DNA of 58,274 nucleotides from Sphingomonadales bacterium (GTDB lineage: Bacteria; Pseudomonadota; Alphaproteobacteria; Sphingomonadales; Sphingomonadaceae): NCBI GenBank assembly GCA_027483465.1, contig JAIXUQ010000054.1:1-58274 (forward strand), in the 5' to 3' direction. The notes below the pieces were generated by a model, which was not told the origin of the DNA, did not search any database, and worked only from the letters and a program-made list of their open reading frames with translations. Positions 16,904 through 24,105 of the stretch are shown here, piece after piece. Position numbers and translations under genes: made by a program. Position 1 is the first letter of the stretch; each line of letters opens with the position of its first letter.

Positions 16904-17805
16904 TGGCGCTGTGGCTGGTGATCGCGGCGCTGTTGCTGGGCGGGGCGGGCCTGGCGTGGCGCGATGCGCGGGCGAAGTCGCAGCGGCTGCGCGGCCGGCT
17001 GGCCGAACTGGGCCCGGCCGAAGCCACCGGCCCGCCCCGCCCCGGCCCGCTGCGCCGGCTGGGCGAAAGCCTGGCCGACACGCCGCTGTTCGGGAGCCAG
17101 GAGGTGGGCCTGCTGCGCCAGAATCTCTATGCCGCCGGCTTTGATCGGGCCGATGCCGTGGCCTGGTATATCGGCTTCAAGATCGTGCTGGCTGGCCTGT
17201 TGCTGCTGCTGGCGCTGCTGTGGGTGAACATGGCCTCGCCCGATGCCAGCATCGCCGCCCTGGCCCTGATCGGCGCGGCGCTGGCCGGGCTGAAGGGGCC
17301 CGACAGCGCGCTGGCCAGCCGCGCCAGCACCCGCCGCGAAGCCATTGATCGCGGACTGCCCGATGCGCTGGATCTGATGGTGGTGTGCGCCGAAGCCGGC
17401 ATCGGGCTGGAACAGGCGCTGGAACGGGTGGCAAGCGAGTTGCGCCCGGTGCACCCGGCGCTGGCCGCCGAACTGCGCATCACCGTTTCGGAAATGCGGC
17501 TGCTGCCCGATCGCATGCAGGGCCTGGCCAACATGGCCGATCGCGTGCGGCTGGATTCAGTGCGCGGCATCGCCACCACCCTGGCGCAAACCCTGCGCTA
17601 TGGCACGCCGCTGGCCCGGGCGCTGCGCACCATGACAGCGGATTTCCGCCAGGCCCGGCAATCGCGCATGGAGGCCGCCGCCGCCCGCCTGCCGGTGCTG
17701 ATGACCTTGCCGATGATCCTGTTCATCCTGCCGGCCACCGCGCTGGTGGTGGCCGGGCCGGCCTTCCTGCAATTGATCGATGCGCTTGGAAAGATTGGCC
17801 AATGA
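16900..17805 (+). CDS. tadC: Tad inner-membrane platform protein TadC
   Basis: The 301-residue protein is a second GspF-domain component. It has an N-terminal membrane helix, a helix pair near 92-130 and the F-domain motif LPDALDLMVVCAEAGIGLEQ (near 152-171). A C-terminal hydrophobic segment contains LPMILFILPATALVVAGPAF. It pairs with TadB. Coding is continuous with neighbours by ATGA overlaps on both sides. Confidence 0.94.
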   Translation: MMALWLVIAALLLGGAGLAWRDARAKSQRLRGRLAELGPAEATGPPRPGPLRRLGESLADTPLFGSQEVGLLRQNLYAAGFDRADAVAWYIGFKIVLAGLLLLLALLWVNMASPDASIAALALIGAALAGLKGPDSALASRASTRREAIDRGLPDALDLMVVCAEAGIGLEQALERVASELRPVHPALAAELRITVSEMRLLPDRMQGLANMADRVRLDSVRGIATTLAQTLRYGTPLARALRTMTADFRQARQSRMEAAAARLPVLMTLPMILFILPATALVVAGPAFLQLIDALGKIGQ

Positions 17806-18329
17806 TGCTGCTGCGCGCCGTGCTGGCGGCCCTGTTGCTGGCCACCCCCGCCACCGCCCGATCGCCGGCGCCGGCCGATCCGGCCGCGATGAACCGGCTG
17901 TTGGCCCGCGCCGCCAGCCGTGCCGGGCAATGGCCGGCCGCGGCCCGGTTGTGGCGCGCGGTCACGCTGGCCAGCCCCGGTGATGCGGCGGCCTGGGCCG
18001 GGCTGGGCGGCGCCCTCATGGCCGAAGGCGAGGCCGAAGCTGCCGCCGCCGCGCTGGATCGGGCGGTGGCGCTGGGCGCCGGCGATGCCGATCTGTGGTG
18101 GCAGCGGGGCCGCGCCGCGCTGGCGCTGCAGGAAAGCGCCATGGCCTATTTCGCCTTTGCCGCGCTGGCGGCGGCCGCACCGTCCGATCCGCGTGGCTGG
18201 ATCGGGCTGGGCATCGCCCATGATCGCGCCGGCAACCGCACCGCCGCGCGTGCCAGTTGGGCCCGGGCGCTGGCGCTTGATCCCCTGAACGCAGCCGCCC
18301 GCCACAATCTGGCGGCCACCGCGCCATGA
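17802..18329 (+). CDS. tadD: TPR protein of the Tad locus (TadD-like)
   Basis: The 175-residue protein has a signal peptide (about 1-18) and then three to four TPR motifs (WPAAARLWRAVTLASPGDAA, AWAGLGGALMAEGEAEAAAA, WIGLGIAHDRAGNRTAARAS). No lipobox cysteine is seen, unlike classical TadD lipoproteins. TadD-type proteins assist secretin or pilus assembly in the periplasm. It overlaps tadC and the next gene by ATGA. The name rests on position and repeats rather than on a specific signature. Confidence 0.8.
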   Translation: MMLLRAVLAALLLATPATARSPAPADPAAMNRLLARAASRAGQWPAAARLWRAVTLASPGDAAAWAGLGGALMAEGEAEAAAAALDRAVALGAGDADLWWQRGRAALALQESAMAYFAFAALAAAAPSDPRGWIGLGIAHDRAGNRTAARASWARALALDPLNAAARHNLAATAP

Positions 18330-18928
18330 TGCGCGCATCCGCCCTGCGCCGGCGGCAGCGCGGCACCAGTGCCCTTGAAACCGCCATGTGCCTGCCGGTG
18401 CTGATCCTGGTGATCGGCATGGCGGCCGATACCGCTTGGCTGGGCCTGACCCGCCACCAGATTGATCATGCCGTGCGGCTGGCCTCGCGCTATGGCATCA
18501 CCGGCCAGGCCGAATCGGTGCCCAGCGGTTCGGCGATGGTGCCGCTCTGCCCCGGCACCGCCACCGCCGCCTCGCCGCGCATCGATCGCATCCGGGCGAT
18601 CATCGCGGCCGATACCAGCCGGCTGTTCCGCCCCTCCAGCCTGTGCCTGGGGCTGGCCAGCTATGCCGGCTATCAGGGCGTGGGCCGGCCCGAACCGATT
18701 GCCGACATCAACGGCAACGGCCGCCACGATGCCGGCGAAGCCTTCACCGATATCAACGGCAATGGCCGCTGGGATCCCGATCAGGCCGTGGCGGGCGCCG
18801 GCGGCGGCGATCAGGTGGCGATCTACACGCTGCGCTTCACCGCGCATCCGCTGGTGGGCGTCACGCCGGGCATGCCGGCCAATATCCCGATCGAAGGCCG
18901 GGTGGTGGTGCGCAATGAACCGTTCTAG
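18326..18928 (+). CDS. TadE-like pseudopilin with two calcium-binding-type loops
   Basis: The 200-residue protein has a TadE-type N-terminus: basic leader RRRQRG, then TSALETAMCLPVLILVIGMA with Glu five residues into the mature helix. It ends NEPF at a TAG that lies at the very edge of the palindromic element downstream. An unusual insertion around residues 130-155 holds two tandem Asp/Asn loops. DINGNGRHDAGE and DINGNGRWDPDQ each fit the D-x-N-x-N-G-x-x-D pattern of dockerin/EF-hand calcium sites. Such a dyad could rigidify the pilin head. It overlaps tadD by ATGA. Confidence 0.85.
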   Translation: MMRASALRRRQRGTSALETAMCLPVLILVIGMAADTAWLGLTRHQIDHAVRLASRYGITGQAESVPSGSAMVPLCPGTATAASPRIDRIRAIIAADTSRLFRPSSLCLGLASYAGYQGVGRPEPIADINGNGRHDAGEAFTDINGNGRWDPDQAVAGAGGGDQVAIYTLRFTAHPLVGVTPGMPANIPIEGRVVVRNEPF

Positions 18929-19667
18929 AGCACTTCCCGACCAATCTGAATCAGCGTCATCGCCGTTCCGGCGACCCCTGCGGGGCGGGCGGACTTTGGC
19001 CTGTGGCGGCGTCGCTCGTCGGTTACGATGCCTTGGGCATCGCGCCCTCCTCGCTCCTTGCCACAAACCAAATTCCACGTCGTGCCGCCAATCCAGATTG
19101 ATCGGAAAATGCTCCAGGCGCTGGCAAGGCGGCGGCAGCGGGCTGGAATTCGCGCTGGCGCTGCCGGTGCTGCTGGGCTTCGTGCTGGCCGGGCTGGATA
19201 TCGCCAATCTTGTCTCCCAGGTGCAGCGCGCCAATGCGGCAGCGGCGGCGGCGGCCGATCTGGCCACCCAGATCGATGGCTTCATCCCCGAAACCCGGCT
19301 TGACCGGATCAGCACCGGACGCGAACTGGCGGTGCTGGCGCTGGCCGCCACCGAAGCGGCGCGGCCGCAAAATCTGCTCACCGATGGCACGTTGATCGTC
19401 ACCAGCGTGGGCAACACCGGATCGGGCCCGGCCATCGCCTGGCAGCAACGCTGGGGCCGGGCCGATCTGGCCAGCACGCTGGGCACCGGCTTTGGCGGCC
19501 TCAACATCCAGAGCGGCGAGGGCGTGGTGATCGCCGAGGTGGCCATGAAGGTGCGGCCGTGGCGGCTGACCGGCCATCTGCTGGGCCTGCCCGACGAACT
19601 GGTGCTGCGCCGCACCGCCATGCGCCGGCCCCGGCTTTCGGTGCCGCTGATCCTGTCGCCGCGATGA
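18915..19667 (+). CDS. TadE-like pseudopilin carrying an in-frame palindromic insertion
   Basis: The TadE hydrophobic segment GLEFALALPVLLGFVLAGLD is clear. The frame upstream of it has no stop for more than 450 bases. The best ATG is at 18915, inside the end of the preceding gene, giving 250 residues. Codons 5-67 (18927-19115) lie in the palindromic element. Removing those 189 bases leaves MNRS then RRWQGGGSGLEF, a normal short TadE leader, so the element appears to have inserted in frame without creating a stop. A TTG at 19098 inside the element is an alternative start. The downstream part reads as a normal TadE body of about 180 residues, and its stop overlaps the next gene. Whether the extended leader is still exported and processed is unknown. 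Confidence 0.75.
   Translation: MNRSRALPDQSESASSPFRRPLRGGRTLACGGVARRLRCLGHRALLAPCHKPNSTSCRQSRLIGKCSRRWQGGGSGLEFALALPVLLGFVLAGLDIANLVSQVQRANAAAAAAADLATQIDGFIPETRLDRISTGRELAVLALAATEAARPQNLLTDGTLIVTSVGNTGSGPAIAWQQRWGRADLASTLGTGFGGLNIQSGEGVVIAEVAMKVRPWRLTGHLLGLPDELVLRRTAMRRPRLSVPLILSPR
18925..19117 (+). repeat. Palindromic MITE-like element, about 193 bp, inside the tadE gene
   Basis: The ends form an imperfect 27-base inverted repeat (18925-18951 against 19091-19117, 22 of 27 bases pairing). Further in, 17-base stretches around GGACTTTGGCCTGTGGC and the complement of GCCACAAACCAAATTCC also pair (13 of 17). The centre holds a perfect seven-base hairpin, CGATGCC/GGCATCG (19026-19042). The element is less GC-rich at its ends than its surroundings. 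No target duplication is certain; TCTAG on the left and TCCAG on the right are similar. There is no transposase, so it would be non-autonomous. Confidence 0.8.
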
Positions 19668-21172
19668 TCCGCCGCCTGCTGCCCTTCCGCCGCCGGCGCG
19701 GCACCATGGCGCTGGCCAGCGCGCTCAGCCTGGTGCCGCTGGCCATGCTGGCCGGCATCGCCATCGATTTCGGCCGGCTGTGGGTGGCGCAGGACCGGCT
19801 GGCGCAGGCGGTGGACGCCGCCGCGCTGGCCGGTGCCCGCCGGCTCAGTGTCACCGATCCCACGCCCGAGGCACAGCAATTCTTCAATGCCAATCTGGGC
19901 AACGGCGGCGATATCATGGTTGACCGGTTCAGCGTCGTCACCGCCAGCGACAACCGCACCCTCACCGTCACCGCCACCGGGCGGATGCGCACCAGCTTCA
20001 TCGCGCTGGCCGGGGAAAGCTGGCGCTTCCTGCCGGTGCGCGCCGAAGCCCGGGCCCGGCGCACCACCATGGGCATGGAACTGGCGCTGGTGCTGGATGT
20101 GACCGGATCGATGAGCGGCACGCCGATGACCCAGATGCGGCTGGCGGCGACCGATCTGGTCAACATCCTGTTCGGCAACCGTGCCAGCCTCGATACGCTC
20201 TATGTGGCGGTGGTGCCCTACAGCAGCGCGGTCAACTTCGGGCCCGGCCGCACCGATTGGCTGGCCGGCGGCGCGGCGGCGGTGAGCGGTTTTGCCCCGT
20301 TCCGGTGGCGCGGCTGCGTGGAGGCGCGGGCCAATGGCGATGATCAGAACGACAACCCGCCTTCGGTCTCGCCGTTCCGGCCTTTCCTCAATCCCAGCAC
20401 CCGCGCCCAGACGGCGGCGCAGGCCTTTGGCTGGAACGCGGCGCGCAACGGCCCGGTGTTTGGTGACAATGACTGGGGCACCACGCCCACCATCACCAGC
20501 AATGAAACGCCCGATCTTGACGAGCATGACAGCCAGGACCCGGCGCAGATGTGGACCAATGGCAACAACCGCCGCGGCCCCAACGTGGGGTGTGGGCAGC
20601 CGGTGGCCGGGCTCAACAACGACCGGGCTGCCATCGTCAACATCATCAGCCGGCTGCAGCCTACATCACGTGGCGGCACGATGGGCAATCTGGGCCTGCA
20701 GGCCGGCTGGATGGTGCTGTCACCACGCTGGCGCGGCCTTTGGGGCACATCGGCCTGGGGCACGGTGACCCCGCCGGGCCTGCCGCTCAACTATCCCGGC
20801 CCGCGCGATTTCATGGTGAAGGCCATCGTGATGATGACCGACGGCAACAACGCCTGGCATGATTACGCGCGCCCGCCGGTCTCGGATTACACCGGCTATC
20901 GCCGGGCCGGTGATGGCATGCTGGGGGTGACGACGATGAGCGCGGCGGTGAGCCGGATCGACATGCGGATGACCAGCCTGTGCAACAACATCAAGAGCCG
21001 GGGCATCACCATCTACACCATCACCCTGGGCACCACCCCGGCCACCCAGGCGCTGTATCGCGGCTGCGCCACCAGCCCGTCGCATTATTTCCACGCCCCC
21101 AGCGCCAGCCAGTTGCGCGGCACCTTCCAGGAAATCGGCAGCCAATTGTCCAACCTGCGGCTGGAACGCTGA
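19664..21172 (+). CDS. TadG-like pilus protein with von Willebrand A domain
   Basis: The 502-residue protein has a TadE/G-type N-terminal anchor (RRRRGTMALASALSLVPLAM, then a helix to about 40) with the TadG-type segment DRLAQAVDAAALAGAR. A von Willebrand A domain starts near residue 143 with ELALVLDVTGSMSG, a metal-ion-dependent adhesion site of the D-x-T-x-S form. Later segments (VMMTDGNNAW, ITIYTITLGT, SHYFHAPSASQLRGTFQEI) complete the fold. It is the last gene of the Tad operon. VWA TadG proteins are candidate adhesins or pilus-tip components. It is coupled to the preceding gene by ATGA. Confidence 0.9.
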   Translation: MIRRLLPFRRRRGTMALASALSLVPLAMLAGIAIDFGRLWVAQDRLAQAVDAAALAGARRLSVTDPTPEAQQFFNANLGNGGDIMVDRFSVVTASDNRTLTVTATGRMRTSFIALAGESWRFLPVRAEARARRTTMGMELALVLDVTGSMSGTPMTQMRLAATDLVNILFGNRASLDTLYVAVVPYSSAVNFGPGRTDWLAGGAAAVSGFAPFRWRGCVEARANGDDQNDNPPSVSPFRPFLNPSTRAQTAAQAFGWNAARNGPVFGDNDWGTTPTITSNETPDLDEHDSQDPAQMWTNGNNRRGPNVGCGQPVAGLNNDRAAIVNIISRLQPTSRGGTMGNLGLQAGWMVLSPRWRGLWGTSAWGTVTPPGLPLNYPGPRDFMVKAIVMMTDGNNAWHDYARPPVSDYTGYRRAGDGMLGVTTMSAAVSRIDMRMTSLCNNIKSRGITIYTITLGTTPATQALYRGCATSPSHYFHAPSASQLRGTFQEIGSQLSNLRLER

Positions 21173-21215
21173 GCGGCCTTGCCGGGCCGGTCCATCGGTC
21201 CTAGGGCCAGCGGCC

Positions 21216-22040
21216 ATGGACGCAACAAACTGGCAGGCGCGCGCCGCTGCGGTGCTGCGCGAACCGCTGCTGCATTTCCTGCTGGCCGGCGCGCTGGTGT
21301 TTGCCGTGATGGCCGGCCGCGATGCGCCCGACGAGGCGGTGATCCGCATCGATCCCGCCGCCGTCGCCACCCACCACCGCCGCAGCACCGGCCGCGATCC
21401 CAGCGCGTCCGAGCTGAAGGCGCTGATCGCCGATCAATTGCGCACCGAAATCTATTCTCGCGATGCCGTGGCGCTGGGGCTTGACCGGGAGGATGACGGC
21501 GTGAAGCAGCGGCTGCGCGCCAAGCTGCTGGCGATCATCGCCGCGCCCGCCGAAGCGCAACAACCCAGCGATGCGCAATTGCAGGCGCTCCTCGCCGCCG
21601 ATCCGGCACGCTATGCCGGGCCCACCCGCTATTGGCTGGAACAGCGCTTCATCGGGGACGACACGGCCGCCACCCGCGCCGCCGCGCCCGCCCTGGCCGC
21701 TGCGCTGGCGCGGGGGGAGCGCCCGGCCCTGCCGGCGCTGCCGCTGCCCGACCAGGTGAGCGGCGTGGCGGCAGATGCGCTGGCGGCGCAGTTCGGCACG
21801 CCCTTCGCCGCTGCCCTGGCCGGCCTGCCCGACGGGCGCTGGGCCGGGCCGGTGGCATCGGGCCTGGGCCTGCATCTGGTGCGGATCACGCGGCGGCAGG
21901 CAGCGCCGCCGCCCACGCTGGCCGCAGTGCGCGGACAGTTGGAGGCGGATTGGCGCCGCGCCGCCGTGGCCCGGGCCGTGGCCGCCGATTGGCGCCAGCG
22001 GCTGGCCGCCCACCGCGTGGTGATCGCGCCCGCGCCATGA
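21216..22040 (+). CDS. Membrane-anchored parvulin-type peptidyl-prolyl isomerase
   Basis: The 274-residue protein has an N-terminal anchor (LREPLLHFLLAGALVFAVMA, about 14-34), a SurA/PpiD-like helical region and a C-terminal parvulin-like domain. The family pattern GPVASGLGLHLVRI lies near 210-223. It overlaps the HupE/UreJ-like gene by ATGA, a pairing that I recall from other bacteria. It may therefore fold or chaperone a partner at the inner membrane. The active site is divergent and isomerase activity is not certain. Confidence 0.8.
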   Translation: MDATNWQARAAAVLREPLLHFLLAGALVFAVMAGRDAPDEAVIRIDPAAVATHHRRSTGRDPSASELKALIADQLRTEIYSRDAVALGLDREDDGVKQRLRAKLLAIIAAPAEAQQPSDAQLQALLAADPARYAGPTRYWLEQRFIGDDTAATRAAAPALAAALARGERPALPALPLPDQVSGVAADALAAQFGTPFAAALAGLPDGRWAGPVASGLGLHLVRITRRQAAPPPTLAAVRGQLEADWRRAAVARAVAADWRQRLAAHRVVIAPAP

Positions 22041-22999
22041 TGCGCCGGCTCTGCCTTTTGGCCGCGCTGCTGTTGGCAGTGCCGGCGGCGGCGGACGAAC
22101 TGCGCCCCTTCTATCTGGATATGCAGGAACAGCGGCCGGGGGAATGGCAGATATTGTGGAAATGGCCGCTGGCCGATGCCGGCGCGGCGCGGCCGCAACT
22201 GCCGCCCCAGTGCCGGCTGGCCATGCTGCCGCCGCGCCGTGTGGTCGGCGCCCTGCTCGCCACCGGGCAGGCGCGGTGCAGCCGGCCGCTGGCGGGCAGC
22301 CTGGTGGGGGTGGCGGGCCTCGCCCCTGGTGGCCCTGATGGCCTGATCCGCATCGCGACGCTGGGTCAGCCGGTGCAATCAGCCCAGCTGCGCCCCGATG
22401 CGCCGCTGCTGCGGGTCGCGGCCCGGCCTGGCCGCTGGCAGGTGGCGGGCAGCTATTTCGGCATCGGTGTCGATCATATCCTGGGCGGCATCGATCATCT
22501 GTTGTTCGTGGTGGCACTGGTGCTGCTGCTGCGCCGGCCCTGGCCGGTGGTGGCCGCCGCCACCGCTTTCACCCTGGCCCATTCGCTCACGCTGGCCGGC
22601 ACCACACTGGGCCTGGTGGGCCTGCCGCAGGCACCGGTGGAGGTGGTGATCGCGCTCTCCATCCTGTTCCTGGCGGTGGAGATCGTGAAGGCGACGCCCG
22701 GCCAGCCCCGCCTGTCGGAGCGGCGGCCGGGGCTGGTGGCCTTTCTGTTCGGGCTGCTGCACGGCTTCGGCTTTGCCGGCGCCCTGCGCGAGGTGGGCCT
22801 GCCCGACGGCGAGGTGCCGCTGGCGCTGCTGGCCTTCAACCTGGGGGTGGAGGCCGGGCAACTGCTGATCATCGCCGCCGCCGCCGGCCTGCTGGCGCTG
22901 CTGCGCCGCGCCGCCCCGGCCACGCTGCGCCCCGCCATGCTGGCCAGCGCCTATGCCATCGGCATCACCGCCGCCTATTGGGTGTTTGACCGTGTTTAA
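22037..22999 (+). CDS. HupE/UreJ family membrane protein
   Basis: The 320-residue protein starts with a signal peptide (ending PAAADE), has a periplasmic domain of about 120 residues, then six or so membrane helices. The family motifs GVDHILGGIDHLLF (near 146), HSLTLAG (near 181) and HGFGFAGAL (near 241) put histidines and an aspartate in the membrane. HupE/UreJ proteins are linked to nickel or cobalt transport, but this long form with an N-terminal domain is poorly characterised. No hydrogenase or urease genes are present in the window. Its TAA shares bases with the stop of the convergent gene. Confidence 0.85.
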   Translation: MMRRLCLLAALLLAVPAAADELRPFYLDMQEQRPGEWQILWKWPLADAGAARPQLPPQCRLAMLPPRRVVGALLATGQARCSRPLAGSLVGVAGLAPGGPDGLIRIATLGQPVQSAQLRPDAPLLRVAARPGRWQVAGSYFGIGVDHILGGIDHLLFVVALVLLLRRPWPVVAAATAFTLAHSLTLAGTTLGLVGLPQAPVEVVIALSILFLAVEIVKATPGQPRLSERRPGLVAFLFGLLHGFGFAGALREVGLPDGEVPLALLAFNLGVEAGQLLIIAAAAGLLALLRRAAPATLRPAMLASAYAIGITAAYWVFDRV

Positions 23000-24069
23000 C
23001 GCAGCTTGGCCAGCCCCCAGGCAAACACCTTGCGGGTGTTGTCCTCCTCCAGCTTGAACTGTTCGGCCGGCGACAGGCCGCTCACCTGCGGCAGCACCGT
23101 TTGGCGCTGTTTCACCATCGCCAGCCATTTGTCCACGCGCGGCCGGCGATCGGCGAACGGCGCGTGATAGCCGGGGGTGAGCACCGGCACCTTCAGCGGA
23201 TCGCGGGTGATCAGTTCGGTGGTGGGGAACATCGCCGGGTTGGCCTTTTTCATGATGCCGAACAATTTGGCCTGATCGGTCATGCCGGTGTCAAACAACA
23301 CCTCCGACAGCAGGAAGCCGTCGGCATGGGGCGCCACCCCCATGTCCTTAAGCGAACAGGCCTTCACCCACGGGCTCAGCGCCGTCACCGTCTCCTCCGG
23401 CGTCTCCATGAAGCTCATGTTGTTGCCGGGATCGATCAGGCTGCCCAGCCATTCGCTGTCGATCCGCTTCAACAGCGCGACATGCTCAAGCAGGGTGCGG
23501 TCCTTGTGGTTTTCCAGCGCGATGGCCACCTTGTATTTCGCGGCAATCGGCTCGCAGCGTTCGATGATGGCATTGGCTTCGGCCAGCCAGCGGTACCAGT
23601 CCTCCAGGCTCCTGAACGTCTCATAGCGCCGGCCGGTGCCGCCTTCGGGCGGGCGGGAGACGGCGCGCACACATTTGGCGCCTAGCGCGGCGGCATTGGC
23701 CAGGCTGGCCTCGAACGGGCCATAATCGCCGTCGCGCCGGCTGGGCAGGGCGGCCTGGCCCTCATAATACATGCCCAGTTCGTCCAGCCGGGCGCGGAAG
23801 CGCGGCACATGCGCCTTGCCCACCGCGATCTGCACGCCGCCGCCGCCCAGGCTGCGCACATAGTCCAGAAAGGCCACCGGATCATCGCGCAGCCCCTTGG
23901 CCACGCCGTCCAGCCCGCGCAGGTGCGCCGAAAGCCCGGTGCCGGCGATGCCCAGCGGGGACTTCGGCGGCAGCGCGCCCTGGTCCTGCGCGATGGCCAG
24001 GCTGGGGAAGCCGGCAAACAGGGTGGCGCCAAGGCCGGCCAGCCCGAACTGACGGCGGCTGATCTGCAT
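22996..24069 (-). CDS. Tat-exported sugar isomerase/epimerase-like TIM-barrel protein (copy 1)
   Basis: The 357-residue protein has a twin-arginine leader (SRRQFGLAGLG) and a xylose-isomerase-like/AP-endonuclease-2 TIM barrel. Metal- and substrate-site segments are ALENHKDRT, GSLIDPGNNMS and CSLKDMG. ATG 24069 is preferred to 24075 because the GGGGGGA site is then seven bases away. It lies 36 bases after a TonB-dependent receptor on the same strand, so it is probably co-transcribed and acts in the periplasm on the imported sugar or a derivative. The exact substrate and whether it isomerises, epimerises or lyses cannot be read from sequence. Confidence 0.82.
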   Translation of the reverse strand: MQISRRQFGLAGLGATLFAGFPSLAIAQDQGALPPKSPLGIAGTGLSAHLRGLDGVAKGLRDDPVAFLDYVRSLGGGGVQIAVGKAHVPRFRARLDELGMYYEGQAALPSRRDGDYGPFEASLANAAALGAKCVRAVSRPPEGGTGRRYETFRSLEDWYRWLAEANAIIERCEPIAAKYKVAIALENHKDRTLLEHVALLKRIDSEWLGSLIDPGNNMSFMETPEETVTALSPWVKACSLKDMGVAPHADGFLLSEVLFDTGMTDQAKLFGIMKKANPAMFPTTELITRDPLKVPVLTPGYHAPFADRRPRVDKWLAMVKQRQTVLPQVSGLSPAEQFKLEEDNTRKVFAWGLAKLR

Positions 24070-24105
24070 CGGCATTCCCCCCTGTGTGGCCGGCCCCGGC
24101 CCTGA

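Noticed and set aside
18929-19114. Reading the tadE palindrome as an assembly error or as a complete insertion sequence
   Set aside because: The inverted ends, central hairpin and preserved frame argue for a real element, and there is no transposase gene to make it an insertion sequence.
18146-20527. 793-codon open frame on the minus strand across the tadE/tadG genes
   Set aside because: It is antisense to well-supported Tad genes and shows Arg/Gly/Ala-rich shadow composition with no recognisable domain.
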